DNA from: Cryptomeria japonica
Taxonomy: Eukaryota; Streptophyta; Pinopsida; Cupressales; Cupressaceae
DNA: 64,000 bases
Direction: 5' to 3'
Assembly (NCBI RefSeq): GCF_030272615.1
Contig: NC_081407.1
Span: forward strand, 378,578,400 to 378,642,399
This document shows, in pieces, positions 11,636-23,137 of this stretch (within the stretch, counting starts at the first letter, position 1; each line of letters opens with the position of its first letter). The notes under the pieces were generated by a model. That model did not search any database and was not told the origin of the DNA. It worked only from the letters and a program-made list of their open reading frames with translations. The position numbers were made by a program, and so were the translations under genes.

Positions 11636-12579
11636 GCTTGAACTCTGTGTGCTAAATTTTGATAGCTCGGTGGTTTCAAGTTCAAGTTTCAAGAGTTTGA
11701 TGGGCATAGAGTGGGTCTGTTCTCATTCAATTTATTAATTCTAGGTTAGCTTAGTTCCCATTGTTTTTTGTCTATAATTCTTGGTTCTAGTGAGGCTTAA
11801 AATGGTAGCTGAGAGAATATGTAACCACCTGCCTCCTTTTCATGGCTAAGTGAGTTGATTTTTAAGATGCTTTCTATTTGTATAATATCTTAGAATTTTT
11901 ATGCGAATAGTTAAAGGAACTATTTCAATCATACCTTCTAGATGCTTTGCATATTAGTCAAATTTGTTCAAAATATCTGTAAAAGATTATGTGCTATGAG
12001 CTGCCTCAAATAGGTGTGAATGTATCACAAAATCACTAGACCACAACCTTCAGATAACTTTGGCCATAGAAAGGCAACCAATCTACAAATTTTCACATTA
12101 CAGTTTCTATCATTATCTAATTTTTAGTTAAAACCTACCCTCTAGAGTTTTGCAAAGATATGAACTCTAAACATAAAATTGTATATATGCTAAATGCATT
12201 TTGTTTGTCATTATTTAGAGTCTCCTAACTTCATTGCGAGCCCGATGCATTTTGTGTATTATAAGAATGGAAGATTGAAATACATGGAAGCAAATATGTT
12301 TTTGGCTTTGATTTTTTTGTGATTTTTGTTTGATTCACAATAATCATTTTTCAAGTTTTCAAGAGGTTAAAAACAATTAAAATACTGTTGAGAAAATCAT
12401 TTATTTATATTTAGCTTGTTTTCTTACGCCTAATTTGTACAAAGTAAGTTTTTATTGGCACAATTTTTTGTTAGGTGTAATTTCGCCCTAAAAATGCTCG
12501 TTTAACTTGGGCTTAGTCTGAGTTAAATGGTGTTTGTTGGTAGGTATAGATTTTTCCCTAAATTTATTTGGAGATAGAA

Positions 12580-12696
12580 AAAAAGCCTAAGTTTTATCAC
12601 AAGATTTTTAGTTTTCACAAGTCAACACATGTTTTTTATAATAACTATTTGGTAAGGCACAATGAAATATTGTGGAGTTTTTTTCTCCTTTTTTCA
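12580..12696 (+). repeat. Local direct repeat, left copy
   Basis: About 115 bases starting AAAAGCCTAAGTTTTATC and ending in a T-rich run. They recur at 13502-13615 with roughly 90% identity. Between and around the copies is AT-rich DNA without genes. Confidence 0.8.
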
Positions 12697-13257
12697 TAAT
12701 GGGAGGAATAATAATTTAATTGCTCCATATGCATAATTAACATAAGAGGTTACTCTGTAAAATTCTCATTTTAGTCACAAATTTAGGAGTTGCAAAGGAT
12801 TCATTAGCCTCGGGAAGCACGTTCCGATGAAATACAGTGTAAATTTGGTGATGTTATGGCTCAACAATCATCTTGTCTTCAACATCTTCTCACACTTCTT
12901 ATAATATCCTTTTAATTCATAGTTCTATCTTTTTAATTATTTAAAAGAAAGGATGAAAACTATATGTTATGTTAGTTGCTTCATCTTTGCCTAAAGATTA
13001 GTATGCAATTTAGCATTTTACAGAATTTTGTATTGTGTTTTTGTTAGGGAATCAGTGATTTAGAAGATCAACTTTCAAATGATTAAGAAGATTGACTTTC
13101 AAATGTATTGTTGGTTGCTTACATTGGGCTAGTGATCTGTAGATTTTTTTTTGTTGGTGAAATATTTGCTACATGAGATTATCAAACTAAAACTTTAACT
13201 TGAAGCACAGTTGGTACCACACAGAAAGTATAGGTATAGGATTGTTAATGACTACAA

Positions 13258-13615
13258 CTGACATTTATAAAACACTGAGGCGGTATTAATATTTATGAAA
13301 TTCGTAAAAAAAATATAATGTACGTGTTTTGTTATTGCTTCTACATTCTTCTTACATTCGCTTAAAGATTTGATGAAGGTTTTCAAGTATACCCCTTGAT
13401 TTTTCTTCCAGCTGCTTGCTATTATGTCTGAAGTCCTATGATGCTGGAGGAGACCTGAAATATTGTTGAGTCAAAGGCAATAAGGTGCTTTAGTGTCGGT
13501 AAAAGCCTAAGTTTTATCGCAAGATTTTTAGTTTTCACAATTCAACATGTGTTTTTTTTAATAACTATTTGGTAAGGCACAATGAAATATTATGGAGTTT
13601 TTTTCTCATTTTTTC
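13258..13615 (+). repeat. Local repeats, right copies
   Basis: Composite of the partner of 11482-11635 (13258-13490) and the partner of 12580-12696 (13502-13615), now adjacent. In the left location the two pieces are nearly 1 kb apart, so one arrangement arose by insertion or deletion. Confidence 0.6.
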
Positions 13616-13619
13616 TCAT

Positions 13620-15300
13620 GTTCTAAGTAATTCTAAAGCTAGAGTTGCATTGTGTTGCAGATGTATCTTGTTAAATTCAATATACCTTTATACACCTACA
13701 GAACCTTAGTAATAATGTTATTTTTTTCTCAGATATATTGCTGAGTTTTTTATTCAGTTTACAAAAAAGTACCCCACCACACCACTTCCTGCTCTCCCAC
13801 CTTCTTGAATTTCTTTATTTTTCTACAGGTCTATATCCTCGAGTATTGCAAAATAAAAGCTAAACCAACAATGAAATAATACAAAGTGATAAATGTGGAT
13901 TAGAATTAAAAAATGTTCTTTAGTCTCTTTTACCAGTTCACTCGAAACCATAATTTCCAGATCTAGTTCATTCCCGATCTAGTTTGCAATCCAATCCATT
14001 GTGGGTGTGAGCATGGCACATGATTTTGAGTCTAGATTAATGAAATTAAATGCATCTTTAGTATCTAAGCTATTAACTATGATTCTTGGATTCTCTATTT
14101 TCAATTGTATCTCTTTTAGTATTTTATCACATTTTTCTTAAAAATATTGATTTTGGTTTTTTTTTGCTAAAACATTTTTTATTATTTTGAAAAATCTTTA
14201 AAATAAGTTGTCCCCTATTATCCATTATATTTCAAAATGTTCTTCAATTTGAAAAAACAATAATTATTAATCGGTTTCTTTTAGTTATATTGTATGAGTT
14301 ATTGTTAATTAATAGTCCTAATAATAAATTCAAATCTAATGGTTATTGTATCTTTCCATAATAATTTGGAACCAAACAAGCTTAGATTTTACCCATTTAC
14401 AATGCAATAAAAAAATTCACCAATAATGTTTGTGATATCAAGCTCTCTATTATTCTTAACCATGCAATTGTTCAAATTGTTGAAAGAAACTATGATAATA
14501 GTCTCTACATTCTAAGACAACTTTATATCGTAGTTTTTAGTGTGCAATAACCTTTTTATTGTTTAGGAGATTTGTTTTCTTTAGTAATCCTTGTTACTTT
14601 TGTAGGTTTTGTGATCTACAAGATAAAAAACCTTAGAGCTCGATGTTGCAACTATTGAAGAGCTTGAAATTATATTCTCATACTTATAGTGCTTGAAATA
14701 ATCTTTAGTTTTTGTAAACAAAATTTTTGTAGAAATCTTTAGATTTTTTAAACATTAAATTTGTCTAGCTAAAGTTTGGTTCTAAATATCAAAAATATTT
14801 GACATAGCAATTTTGATATCTTTATTTTATGATTGTTGTTGAAAAGCATATCCTTGTAATTGTCTTAAGAATAAAAATACATTACAAAGTAGACAATTAA
14901 ATGTAAATTGCCACAGTTATGTCTAAATTTAAAATGTTTATAGCTTTGACCATTTAAATTTATCTGTGTATTAAAATTCATATACATTGTGAAATGCCTC
15001 GAGTCTCAAAATTTTTGATAGTCATAATATTGTTATCAAGTAAATTCTCTACAAAATCAAAATCTTTCCAATATTCTATTTTCTACTAATTTTTGCAATT
15101 GGTGGGGACTCTAGCTGTATCACAGCTCTTGTTTAAAATTGAGTTGCCACCTTTGATTAAATAACCCATCACAAATCATCGATTTCACTTTAGCCAGATT
15201 AATACTTTATTGCTCTGAACCATTTAATGTTGGTCAAATGAGAAAAGAAGGATCGAATTTTCCTTACTCATCGTGAATTTGAATATTGAAATTGTTGAGC
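13620..15300. other. AT-rich non-coding DNA
   Basis: No sustained open frame and no recognised element. Long T and A runs (for example about 15655-15710). Confidence 0.5.
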
Positions 15301-15337
15301 GACTTGCATCGTTCAAAGCAATCATGTGCACTCGAAA

Positions 15338-15597
15338 AGTGTGATGCTTTCAAGAAGCAATGCTTAAAAGTAGTAATTATATTAATGAGAACTTCTTAAA
15401 AGGTAGTAGTGACATTGAAGGGTACCACTTGAAAGTAGTAACGCTACTGAGAGGCACTACTTAAAAGCAGTAGTGACACCAAGAAGCACCGCTTAAAAAG
15501 GCACTGCTTCAAAAGAAGTAGTGACATCAAGAGGCATTGCTTGAAAAGAAGCAGTGACACCAAGAGGCACTACTTGAAAATTAATAATGCTACCGAT
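15338..15597 (+). repeat. Tandem array of small hairpin units
   Basis: About eight degenerate units of about 32 bases, each containing a short inverted repeat such as CACTACT-TAAAAGC-AGTAGTG or CATTGCTT-GAAAAG-AAGCAGTG. Several arm differences between units are G-T wobble compatible. No open frame is maintained. Confidence 0.75.
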
Positions 15598-15817
15598 GTT
15601 TATTTTCCATGCCTTAGCCAAATTTTAACGATTTTCATTTTTTGTGTTTTTCAATTTTTCATTTTTTTTTCAATTTTTTTATTTTGTTTTATTTTTTATT
15701 TTTTTGAATTTTAAAATGATCTTTACTCTATGCTGAAGTAGCATTATTAATACCTTAGAAAAACATTTTGATTTCACACACACTAGTTAAAAAAAAAACA
15801 TTTTCAACATCCTTATT

Positions 15818-16040
15818 GCTTTGTGGGGCCAACAAAGAGAGTTTTTTTTGAAACTTTTGAATTCTCCCTACTTCAAGTCAAAATTGGGGCCAAAGTAATG
15901 CCACGAAAAAAATCAAAATACCTTGAAACCTTGCAAAATTTATATGTTGAAAGCTTGTGGTGGGTCCCAACAAAGAGATTTCTTTAAAAAAAGCTTTTAA
16001 TTCCCCATTTAAAGTTTAAAGTGGGGCCCAAGTAGGTGTG
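15818..16040 (+). repeat. Two-copy direct repeat, about 80 bases
   Basis: 15818-15900 and 15960-16040 share GTGGG..CCAACAAAGAGA, a T-run, TTTTGAATTC or similar, and GTGGGGCCAAAGTA. Diverged tandem copies, no coding content. Confidence 0.6.
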
Positions 16041-16059
16041 ACGTGGTAGTCGGATGTAA

Positions 16060-16640
16060 AGGCAAAGGTAATGAGTGAAGTGGATGGAAAAGGGGGGGAT
16101 ACGATGAATAAAGGGGAGTTACAAGAGATAAGGAAAAGGTAAGGGTGACGATAGGTGGTAAGGGGTTTAGGAAATAGGAGTATAGGGGTTGTGGGTTATA
16201 AAGAGTTAATAAGAGGTTGGGTGTAGGGTGTAGGAGGTAAGATAGGGGTAGGGTAGGGGTAGCTGATAGGTTAGGATGGACAGGATAAATAAAGGGGTAG
16301 GATGGAAGTTAGGGGATAGGTTATCTTAAGGAAATGAGAGGCTAGTGAGGGTGTAGGAAATGGTAGTAGATAAGGAAATAAAGGGAGGTTTTAGAATATA
16401 AAGTATGATCTAGGGTATAGGAAATGCAAGTTGGGAGGTGGTGAGGAGATATAGGTAGTGGATAGGTAAGTTTAAGATAAGTAGAAAGTGAGGGTTTTGG
16501 AAGGTAGGGTAAATAGAGGATAAGAATGGTGTTAAAGGGGAGTGGGAGTTAATTAGGATGGAGGTTAGGATAGGTAATCTTAGGGGAGTTGTGAGAGGTA
16601 TGCTGAGATGGGGGGAGGGGTGAAAGAGATGGATGAGAAT
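16060..16640 (+). other. C-depleted, G-rich tract
   Basis: From 16081 to 16620 I count about 11 C in 540 bases, while G is very common in short GGG and GGGG runs. 16245-16260 reads GGGGTAGGGTAGGGGT, a G-quadruplex candidate on the plus strand. The long minus-strand open frame at 16410-16643 is a by-product of this composition (no C on plus means few minus-strand stops). Confidence 0.8.
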
Positions 16641-17100
16641 CAATCAGGATTGGGCACCCACTAGTAATGCTGGGAGAGGCTTCACCCTAGAGAGACTTGT
16701 CCTGATTACATCTTAACCACCTGGGATCTATCTACTTTATCAATCCTAAAGGGAATAAAAAATGTTTTGGAAAATGCCTTTAGTCAAAGACAAATCTGTA
16801 TTACACAACAAAGGGATGAAATTACCTAGTGCATATCCAAAAAAGGTGAATACTTATCCAGGACTAGACATTTTATCCAAAATGTAGTTCAATCTAATCC
16901 TACATGACTTGTGGTGTTGTGCTAGCACTCTGTAATATTTCCTAAAGAAAAATATTTTATTTGGATGGTGCTCGACATGTGCATTTTGATGACCCAAGAT
17001 TAATGACAATTGGTATTAATGAAAAAAGTTGATGTATGTTGTGTTAAGATGAATGGAAGCCCTTAGTTTCCCATTTACTACAAAGTGTTGGGACTAGCTT

Positions 17101-17930
17101 CAACTATTTTTGGGTTGGGTGGGTCCTCATCAAGATGATATTTTTGAGTTCATGACAAGTTGGCCAAAATAACAACAAAAATCACTATGGTTATATTCGT
17201 GGATTGTTGTTTCTTAAATACTGGAGTGGAAGCAAAAGAATAATAGGATCTTTAATAAGATCCACATCCAAGTAGAGGAAGTAATAAGGAAGATAAACGC
17301 TCAGATCTACAAAGTAGTGATTACTAAATGTTGCTTAAAGACTTACATGCAATTTTCTAGATGAAATGAGGAGCTGCATAAGGGATGGCAGAAATTAAGA
17401 AAACCCAAGGGTAAGCTCAGAGACAAAAGGCAGATTAGGAGAGAGGAAAATTAGACAACCCCTGAGGAAGGAAGATTGAAGTTAAACTTTTATAGTATAG
17501 TAAATGGTAACCTATGGTCAGCAGTTACAAGCTATATCATAAAAAAATGTCAAGGGCAATGTGTGTGGGCTCTCTCAAGCAAGCTTCGTACTACAACCAA
17601 CAATATGGCTGAGATGGAGGCACTTGCATTAGGCATATGGTTATGTAAAGAATTTTTTTAGAAACATAAATGTAAAGGTTGACTCATTGCTATGCATTGA
17701 AGAAATTACAAAGAAAGACATGACCAATTTGAAATTCAAGAGTTGGGCTTCCAAAATTTGAGTGCATTTTGGTAACTTAGGAGTTTTTTCTATTATGCAT
17801 GTTTTTAAAGAGGCTAAAAATGCTCCAGATCTTGTTTCTAACCAAGTGGTTTTTCAATCCCTAGACAAGGTGGTAGACTCACACACTACTAGGTGGGCTA
17901 GGCTAGAGGAAATAATAACAGAATAAAAAA
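17101..17930 (+). mobile_element. LINE 3' end with RNase H domain
   Basis: In one main frame with several stops the plus strand shows a linker with KNNRIF, then a KLNF start and an RNase H-like (RVT_3) domain with CVWALSSKL, TTNNMAEMEALALG and a VDSLLCIE strand. This is the usual C-terminal domain of plant LINE ORF2. The sequence upstream to about 16650 may belong to the same element but I cannot name domains there. It is decayed. Its 3' limit near 17930 coincides with an A-rich stretch (AAAAAATAAAATAAAA), a plausible LINE tail. Confidence 0.75.
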
Positions 17931-18254
17931 ATAAAATAAAATTACCATTCCATGTTATGATTACCATAAGGGGTTAGGACAAAAAGATCGGGTCCTATTC
18001 TCAATTTGATAGCACTGCACATTCTTTATTGAATCAACTAAGTACTAGAGGTTTGATTGCACTACAGTCGAGGCAATAAGTGAGGGTGGTTCAAAGGGCT
18101 TCTCCATTGATTGCATATCCACACAAAGATAAAAGATGTGATGGTACATGACTCAAGTAGACTATATTGACAAGCTATAGAAGTTGATCAAAATTTGACA
18201 AGTTTAGGGGCATTGGATCCTAACATCAACTCAGAGGATGATCGAAGTGTAAAG

Positions 18255-18800
18255 CTTTCCCAACCTTAGGAAGGGTTTGTGTGTTAGAGATGATATACTC
18301 AAAGGACTTGGGCTATCCAAGGAACATAAATTATATGTCATGTATGTTTGTAATATAATGGCAATGCAAACAAGAGACCATGGTTGAAAATATTTCCAAA
18401 CCTTTTAGAGAAAAAAGGCAAGGCCATGACCGTGTGTGTGTTCACAAAGATAATTGGAGAAGCATTTTGGAATTTTGGGCACCTTGATGATGGATTTGTA
18501 TACAACCACTTCTTTACCAATTACATCTAGGTCATGAGGACCATAACTTAGGGCTCCTCATATAGGAATAGATTGATTACAGATCCAAACAAGATAGTGG
18601 TACTAGCCATGCCTGATGCTATACCCGTAGAGCCTACACATGGATTTATTGAAGGCATATTTCATGTTGAAGCTCTTAATAGGAAGCAAAGAATATTTCG
18701 ATCTCTCCAATTGTATAGGAAAGTGAAGTAAAGGGTTTCATTGTTGGCCTATGGCTAGTTCATTGGAAAATATGGGGATTTTTTTCTCCTTTGCAAATTG
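18255..18800 (+). pseudogene. Decayed coding-like stretch, unknown family
   Basis: The plus-strand frame is open over long stretches with only a few stops and has protein-like composition, for example KAMTVCVFTKIIGEAFW and DDGFVYNHFFTNYI. I do not recognise the family. It could be a gag-like or other transposon protein, or a host pseudogene. It follows the LINE 3' end at 17930 but shows no LINE domain. Confidence 0.4.
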
Positions 18801-18859
18801 AAAGACTATATGAATGTGTAGAGGGTCTGATGTAATGTAGGAACTATAATTGGGAGCTA

Positions 18860-20220
18860 CCTCTTCAGTAGTATTTCTCTATGAGAAAAATATTAATTAA
18901 TATCGAAATAGATACTTATAAAATCTAAATGGAATTATAAATTGTATTACGAGCAAAATCTTGGTATTTGGTAAAATTAAAAGATTTAAAAGAGAATAAT
19001 TAACTATTATTTACAAATTTAAAATGAAAATCATCTAATAGGATTAATCATAACATAGTCATAGTTAAGGGACAAGAATACTAAACTACCTCTAGTCAAT
19101 TAATTCCATTACATATACAATTCTATACAAGAAAAAGGCCATGGTTGAACCATGTTAAAGGGGCAAAATTGATAAGACTAAGCATGTTGTAAGGATATTA
19201 TATGTGGCCCAATCATTCAGCTACTATTTATACTAGAAAATCTAGGTTTTGACATTAGGTGTGATGGAAATTATATTATGTCCGTTGAATATACACTATA
19301 TTATATGTTTCTCATTTCTAGGAGCATTTTTTGACATTTTTTAAAGACTTCTTTGATAAAAAATTAGGATGAAAAGATTATTATGAGGTTTTCAAGAGAC
19401 ATTAGCATAATTTTTTTTAATATTATTAATTAAATATTTCACATTAAACATAAGCTTTTAAATTGTGTATAACTATTATAGTAAACATTTATTAAATCAC
19501 GTTATCTAAGATTTTTTTTAATAATATATAAAATTCATTGTCGATTAGTTGGACCTGTGTATATTTTAGTATACAAAGATTGAAAGTGCATTGAATAATA
19601 ATGAATTTTAGTATTATATTCTCTTCTGCATTCTAAAAAATCAAAGATAGTTACTCTTACGAAAATATTATTACTAAAATGACGTAAAATGTGATATCTA
19701 ATTTCAAATGAGTGTATGGGGACCATGAGATAATGATGAGAGCAATTCAAGTGAAAATTCTTTCAGTTTAATTTTTGAATTTTATTCAATAAGATTATTG
19801 TAATACACATAATACAAAATCTTATCATTAAAGAATCATATTGTAGTAATGCAATGCCTTTACCATTCCAAATGTTTACCTAAAGATACTTGTAAAATGT
19901 ATAAATAATGTATGATGGTGATGAATGGGAGATGTAGCTTTGAAAGGTGAGCATGGATAAAAAGATGAATTGTGATGCATACCTTCAATCCCATCTATTT
20001 CATTTGATTTATTCTTTAACATGTTATCAATAAATTATTAATTAGAAATATTAGCATAATTATTAAAATTTGAAATTTACTCTTGAGTTATATATGTTGA
20101 AAATCGATGCTATAAATAATACATCAGCAGAGAAATAAAGAGATTAAATAGATTTATTTTATTCAGGAAAAGAAAAAAATGACAAAGATGGTCTTCCCAC
20201 GTTTTATTTAATAGACCACA
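18860..20220. other. AT-rich intergenic DNA
   Basis: No sustained open frame. It forms the 3' flank of the germin-like gene on the minus strand. Confidence 0.5.
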
Positions 20221-20249
20221 GCGAATTCAGGTTGAGAATCTTAGAGGAA

Positions 20250-20291
20250 TTTGGCCTGAATGTAATCGACAAGCTCTTGGGTAATGCAAAT
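20250..20291 (-). repeat. Duplicated tail of germin-like gene
   Basis: The minus strand encodes ITQELVDYIQAKF, the usual C-terminal tail of germin-like proteins. The gene's present end about 50 bases upstream encodes ITQELVDFIQKKFA. So the last 40-odd coding bases are duplicated in tandem, and the downstream copy lies outside the current reading frame. Confidence 0.75.
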
Positions 20292-20293
20292 TC

Positions 20294-20840
20294 TTATGCA
20301 AATTTCTTCTGAATGAAATCGACAAGCTCTTGGGTGATGCGGAAGGCCTTGGCCAATACGGAATCTGGGAGAGGAGGATCCGCTGCAAACAGAGAGTTGG
20401 CGATTGTCTGAGCTCCCGGAAGCTGGCTGTTCAATGCAGCTATGGCCACCGCATTTTCATGCCCCACATTCTGCTGGAAATGCACAAGTGCCTTTGGAAA
20501 CACAAACACATCTCCCTTCTCCAACGTTTTGCTGAAAAACTTGTTAGTGGTGTCAATGAAACCCACAAGAAGCTGGCCTTCCAGTAAAAAAAGAACTTCA
20601 GTGGCTCTTGGGTGCGTGTGAGGAGGATTTATTCCACCCACTGCGTAATCGATACGGACCAACGATATTCCGAAGGTGTTGAGGCCTGGTATCTGCATAA
20701 CATTGGCCATCGTTACATTTGAGCCCACTGCATTGTCGGTGTTCCCTGCCTGCCCAAGTCCCCCGAAGAAGAAGTCCTCTAATTCCTAATTGGTAGTGAA
20801 GTGGTTGGGCCTCTATGGCGTGAGCTAACACCTATAGCTA
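20294..20840 (-). pseudogene. Germin-like protein (cupin), broken 5' part
   Basis: Germin-like proteins are secreted, metal-binding cupins of the cell wall, some with superoxide dismutase or oxalate oxidase activity. Box 1 is visible as PPHTHPRATEVLFLLEG (two His and one Glu ligands), and box 2 as GDVFVFPKALVHFQQN (fourth ligand His), followed by AVAIAALNSQLPGAQTIANS. The tail ITQELVDFIQKKFA ends at a stop at 20294. The frame is open upstream through EDFFFGGLGQAGNTDNAVGSN to a TAG at 20786-20788, just after NHFTTN. The signal peptide and first ~50 mature residues are not seen in contiguous frame. A 5' exon beyond an intron is possible, but the in-frame TAG makes a pseudogene more likely. About 155 of the usual ~210-220 residues remain. 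A scrap of the same gene family is at 3163-3241. Confidence 0.85.
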
Positions 20841-20844
20841 AGTA

Positions 20845-21415
20845 AACCATAAATAAGCTAAATTATATATAAATTTTTATTAATTACTAATGATATATAA
20901 AGAGATTAAATGCAGCAGACAAATAAATGATAATTTTCTATGGAATATTTTTAATAAGTAAATATACTATTTTTGAAAATTAAATATTAGGCACAACGAA
21001 AGTTTATTCTGCTAAAGAGTCTAAATCAACTAAATTAAAATGAAATAAAGAGTAAATTTTCTCAATTCTAAGCTGATATTTTATTTTCTATTAAAACCAA
21101 ATTTTTGAAATAAAAGTATACTACACTTTGATTTCAAATTTAATTTAATTAATTACCTTTCACTCTCAATTAGATAAATTAAATTATTTCAATTGACTAA
21201 TTAATTTGAGAGGCCACATCACATTTAAATGATTACAAGACATGTTAAATCATAAAACCTAGCACACCATTTAAAAATTACAATTCCACCTAAGGTTTTG
21301 CATTTGCTAAAGTCATATTAAATTAAATTCTCTTAAAAGAATTAATTACCATGCTAAACCCGCTTAATGGGCCTTAACCATTATGCTAATACTATAAACC
21401 CAAACTCAAGTTTGT
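20845..21415. other. AT-rich 5' flank of germin-like gene
   Basis: No first exon or signal-peptide-coding sequence could be recognised here on the minus strand, and no other gene. Confidence 0.45.
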
Positions 21416-21416
21416 A

Positions 21417-21592
<176 letters not shown>

Positions 21593-22144
21593 GTAAATAG
21601 ATTTTGTATAAAATATATATGTTTAAATAGGTGAATATACATATCTAATTACAAATAACTATTTTTAATTTTAAATAAAAGTTTCAGTAGACAATTTTTA
21701 TTTTTTTTAGGATAACAAAGAGAATAATATTTGCGTGATAAACATCCCCTTCACTTTATTAACTAAAAATATTAAGAAAAGTGAATGGAAATTTCATACT
21801 CTTAATGATAATTTAACCAATAATTATTAATAAATTTACTTTGTTCATCAAATATCAATAACTTTTAAATGTATGAAATGCAAATTACCAGAAGCAATAA
21901 GTTATTTCTAAAACAAACTCAACCCTTAAACAATATATATATTTTTAGAAAACTAAAATCAAATCACTTCTAAACACAACAACATCATCATTTATCAACT
22001 TGTTATACACAACATTACAAGGGACCCATTTGATAAAAAAATTAACAACTTAGTCCAACCCATTTCAAAAGTCCAATAAAAATTCTAACCCAAATGTGAG
22101 AATGAATATTTTTATTCCACTATCAAGGTAGCACCCAATTTGAT

Positions 22145-22959
22145 TCAACAAGAAAGGTTACAAAACATAATTTTTAAACAAGCTAAGCGAGAGCTCACCT
22201 TCCAACATTTGGTATTTCTCACAACCAAGCCCCAAGCTAAAAGGCCCATGACAAAATTTATTCCCCAATGCAAATACTCCATGCACATGTAAACTCCATT
22301 AAGGGAATCCAACACCATATACTTCACAACCCTTCTAAAATATACCAAACAATTTTTCCATAGATTTTCCACAAGAATCAAGGATAGTCATACCCAAGAA
22401 ATCTGCTTCTCAATGAGAAAAAACCATTCCCTTAGAGGTTCCACATATCCTTCACCCTACACATGAGTTTCTCTCATCAATATGGGAGAGCCTAAAACCT
22501 CTCACAAATGTCATTGACATAAGAAAAGATATAAAAAGATGAAATTTAAAAATTAAATCAAAAGCCTCCAATAAAATATTTACAACAAAATGAAATATAG
22601 CATTCTAAGGAATGAATAATATCAAAATATTTCCTTACTAGATCAGGAGGGTTTGATAGAAATTTGTCAAAGACTCTTTTGACTCCTTGCACAAAGCCTC
22701 CCAAAATCTCCAAAAAGATAGAGCCGAAAAATAAAATAATAAGACATACAAAGAGTCTAAGAATGGTATATGTAATATGTGTCATATGACCTCCCCTCCT
22801 CTGATCACGATGCACCACATGGATCTCATCCACCTCCTCTCTCCCCTTCACACCAAACCCTAAGGGTATGTGGATATCACAAATGCTTCTACATGTGAGA
22901 GCATTGGGATGAGAGGAATAATATTGTATACTCTTCCCCAAGAGGATTTTTTGATCCAC
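22145..22959 (-). other. Two minus-strand open frames of unknown nature
   Basis: 22558-22959 (133 codons) and 22145-22381 (78 codons) lie in order on the minus strand. The first contains a hydrophobic segment, RLFVCLIILFFGSIFLEIL, that could span a membrane. The second is also rich in hydrophobic residues. I recognise neither. They lie in repeat-rich DNA, so transposon debris is as likely as a gene. Confidence 0.25.
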
Positions 22960-23137
22960 TCATATGTGTGAGGCATGCAAAATACCATTAATAAAATTGT
23001 TGGAGTGGATTTGGAAGTGGTAATTTACTTACTATCACCCACAAGTTAGACTTTTGACACCTTTTGTCTAAGAGACTTGGATAGGATCAAATGATGACAA
23101 AAGCCCATGGTTTAATTCCCCAAAAAGGTACCGAACT

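Noticed and set aside
16410-16643. 77-codon minus-strand frame rich in Leu, Pro and Ser
   Set aside because: Explained by the near absence of C on plus, which removes minus-strand stop codons.
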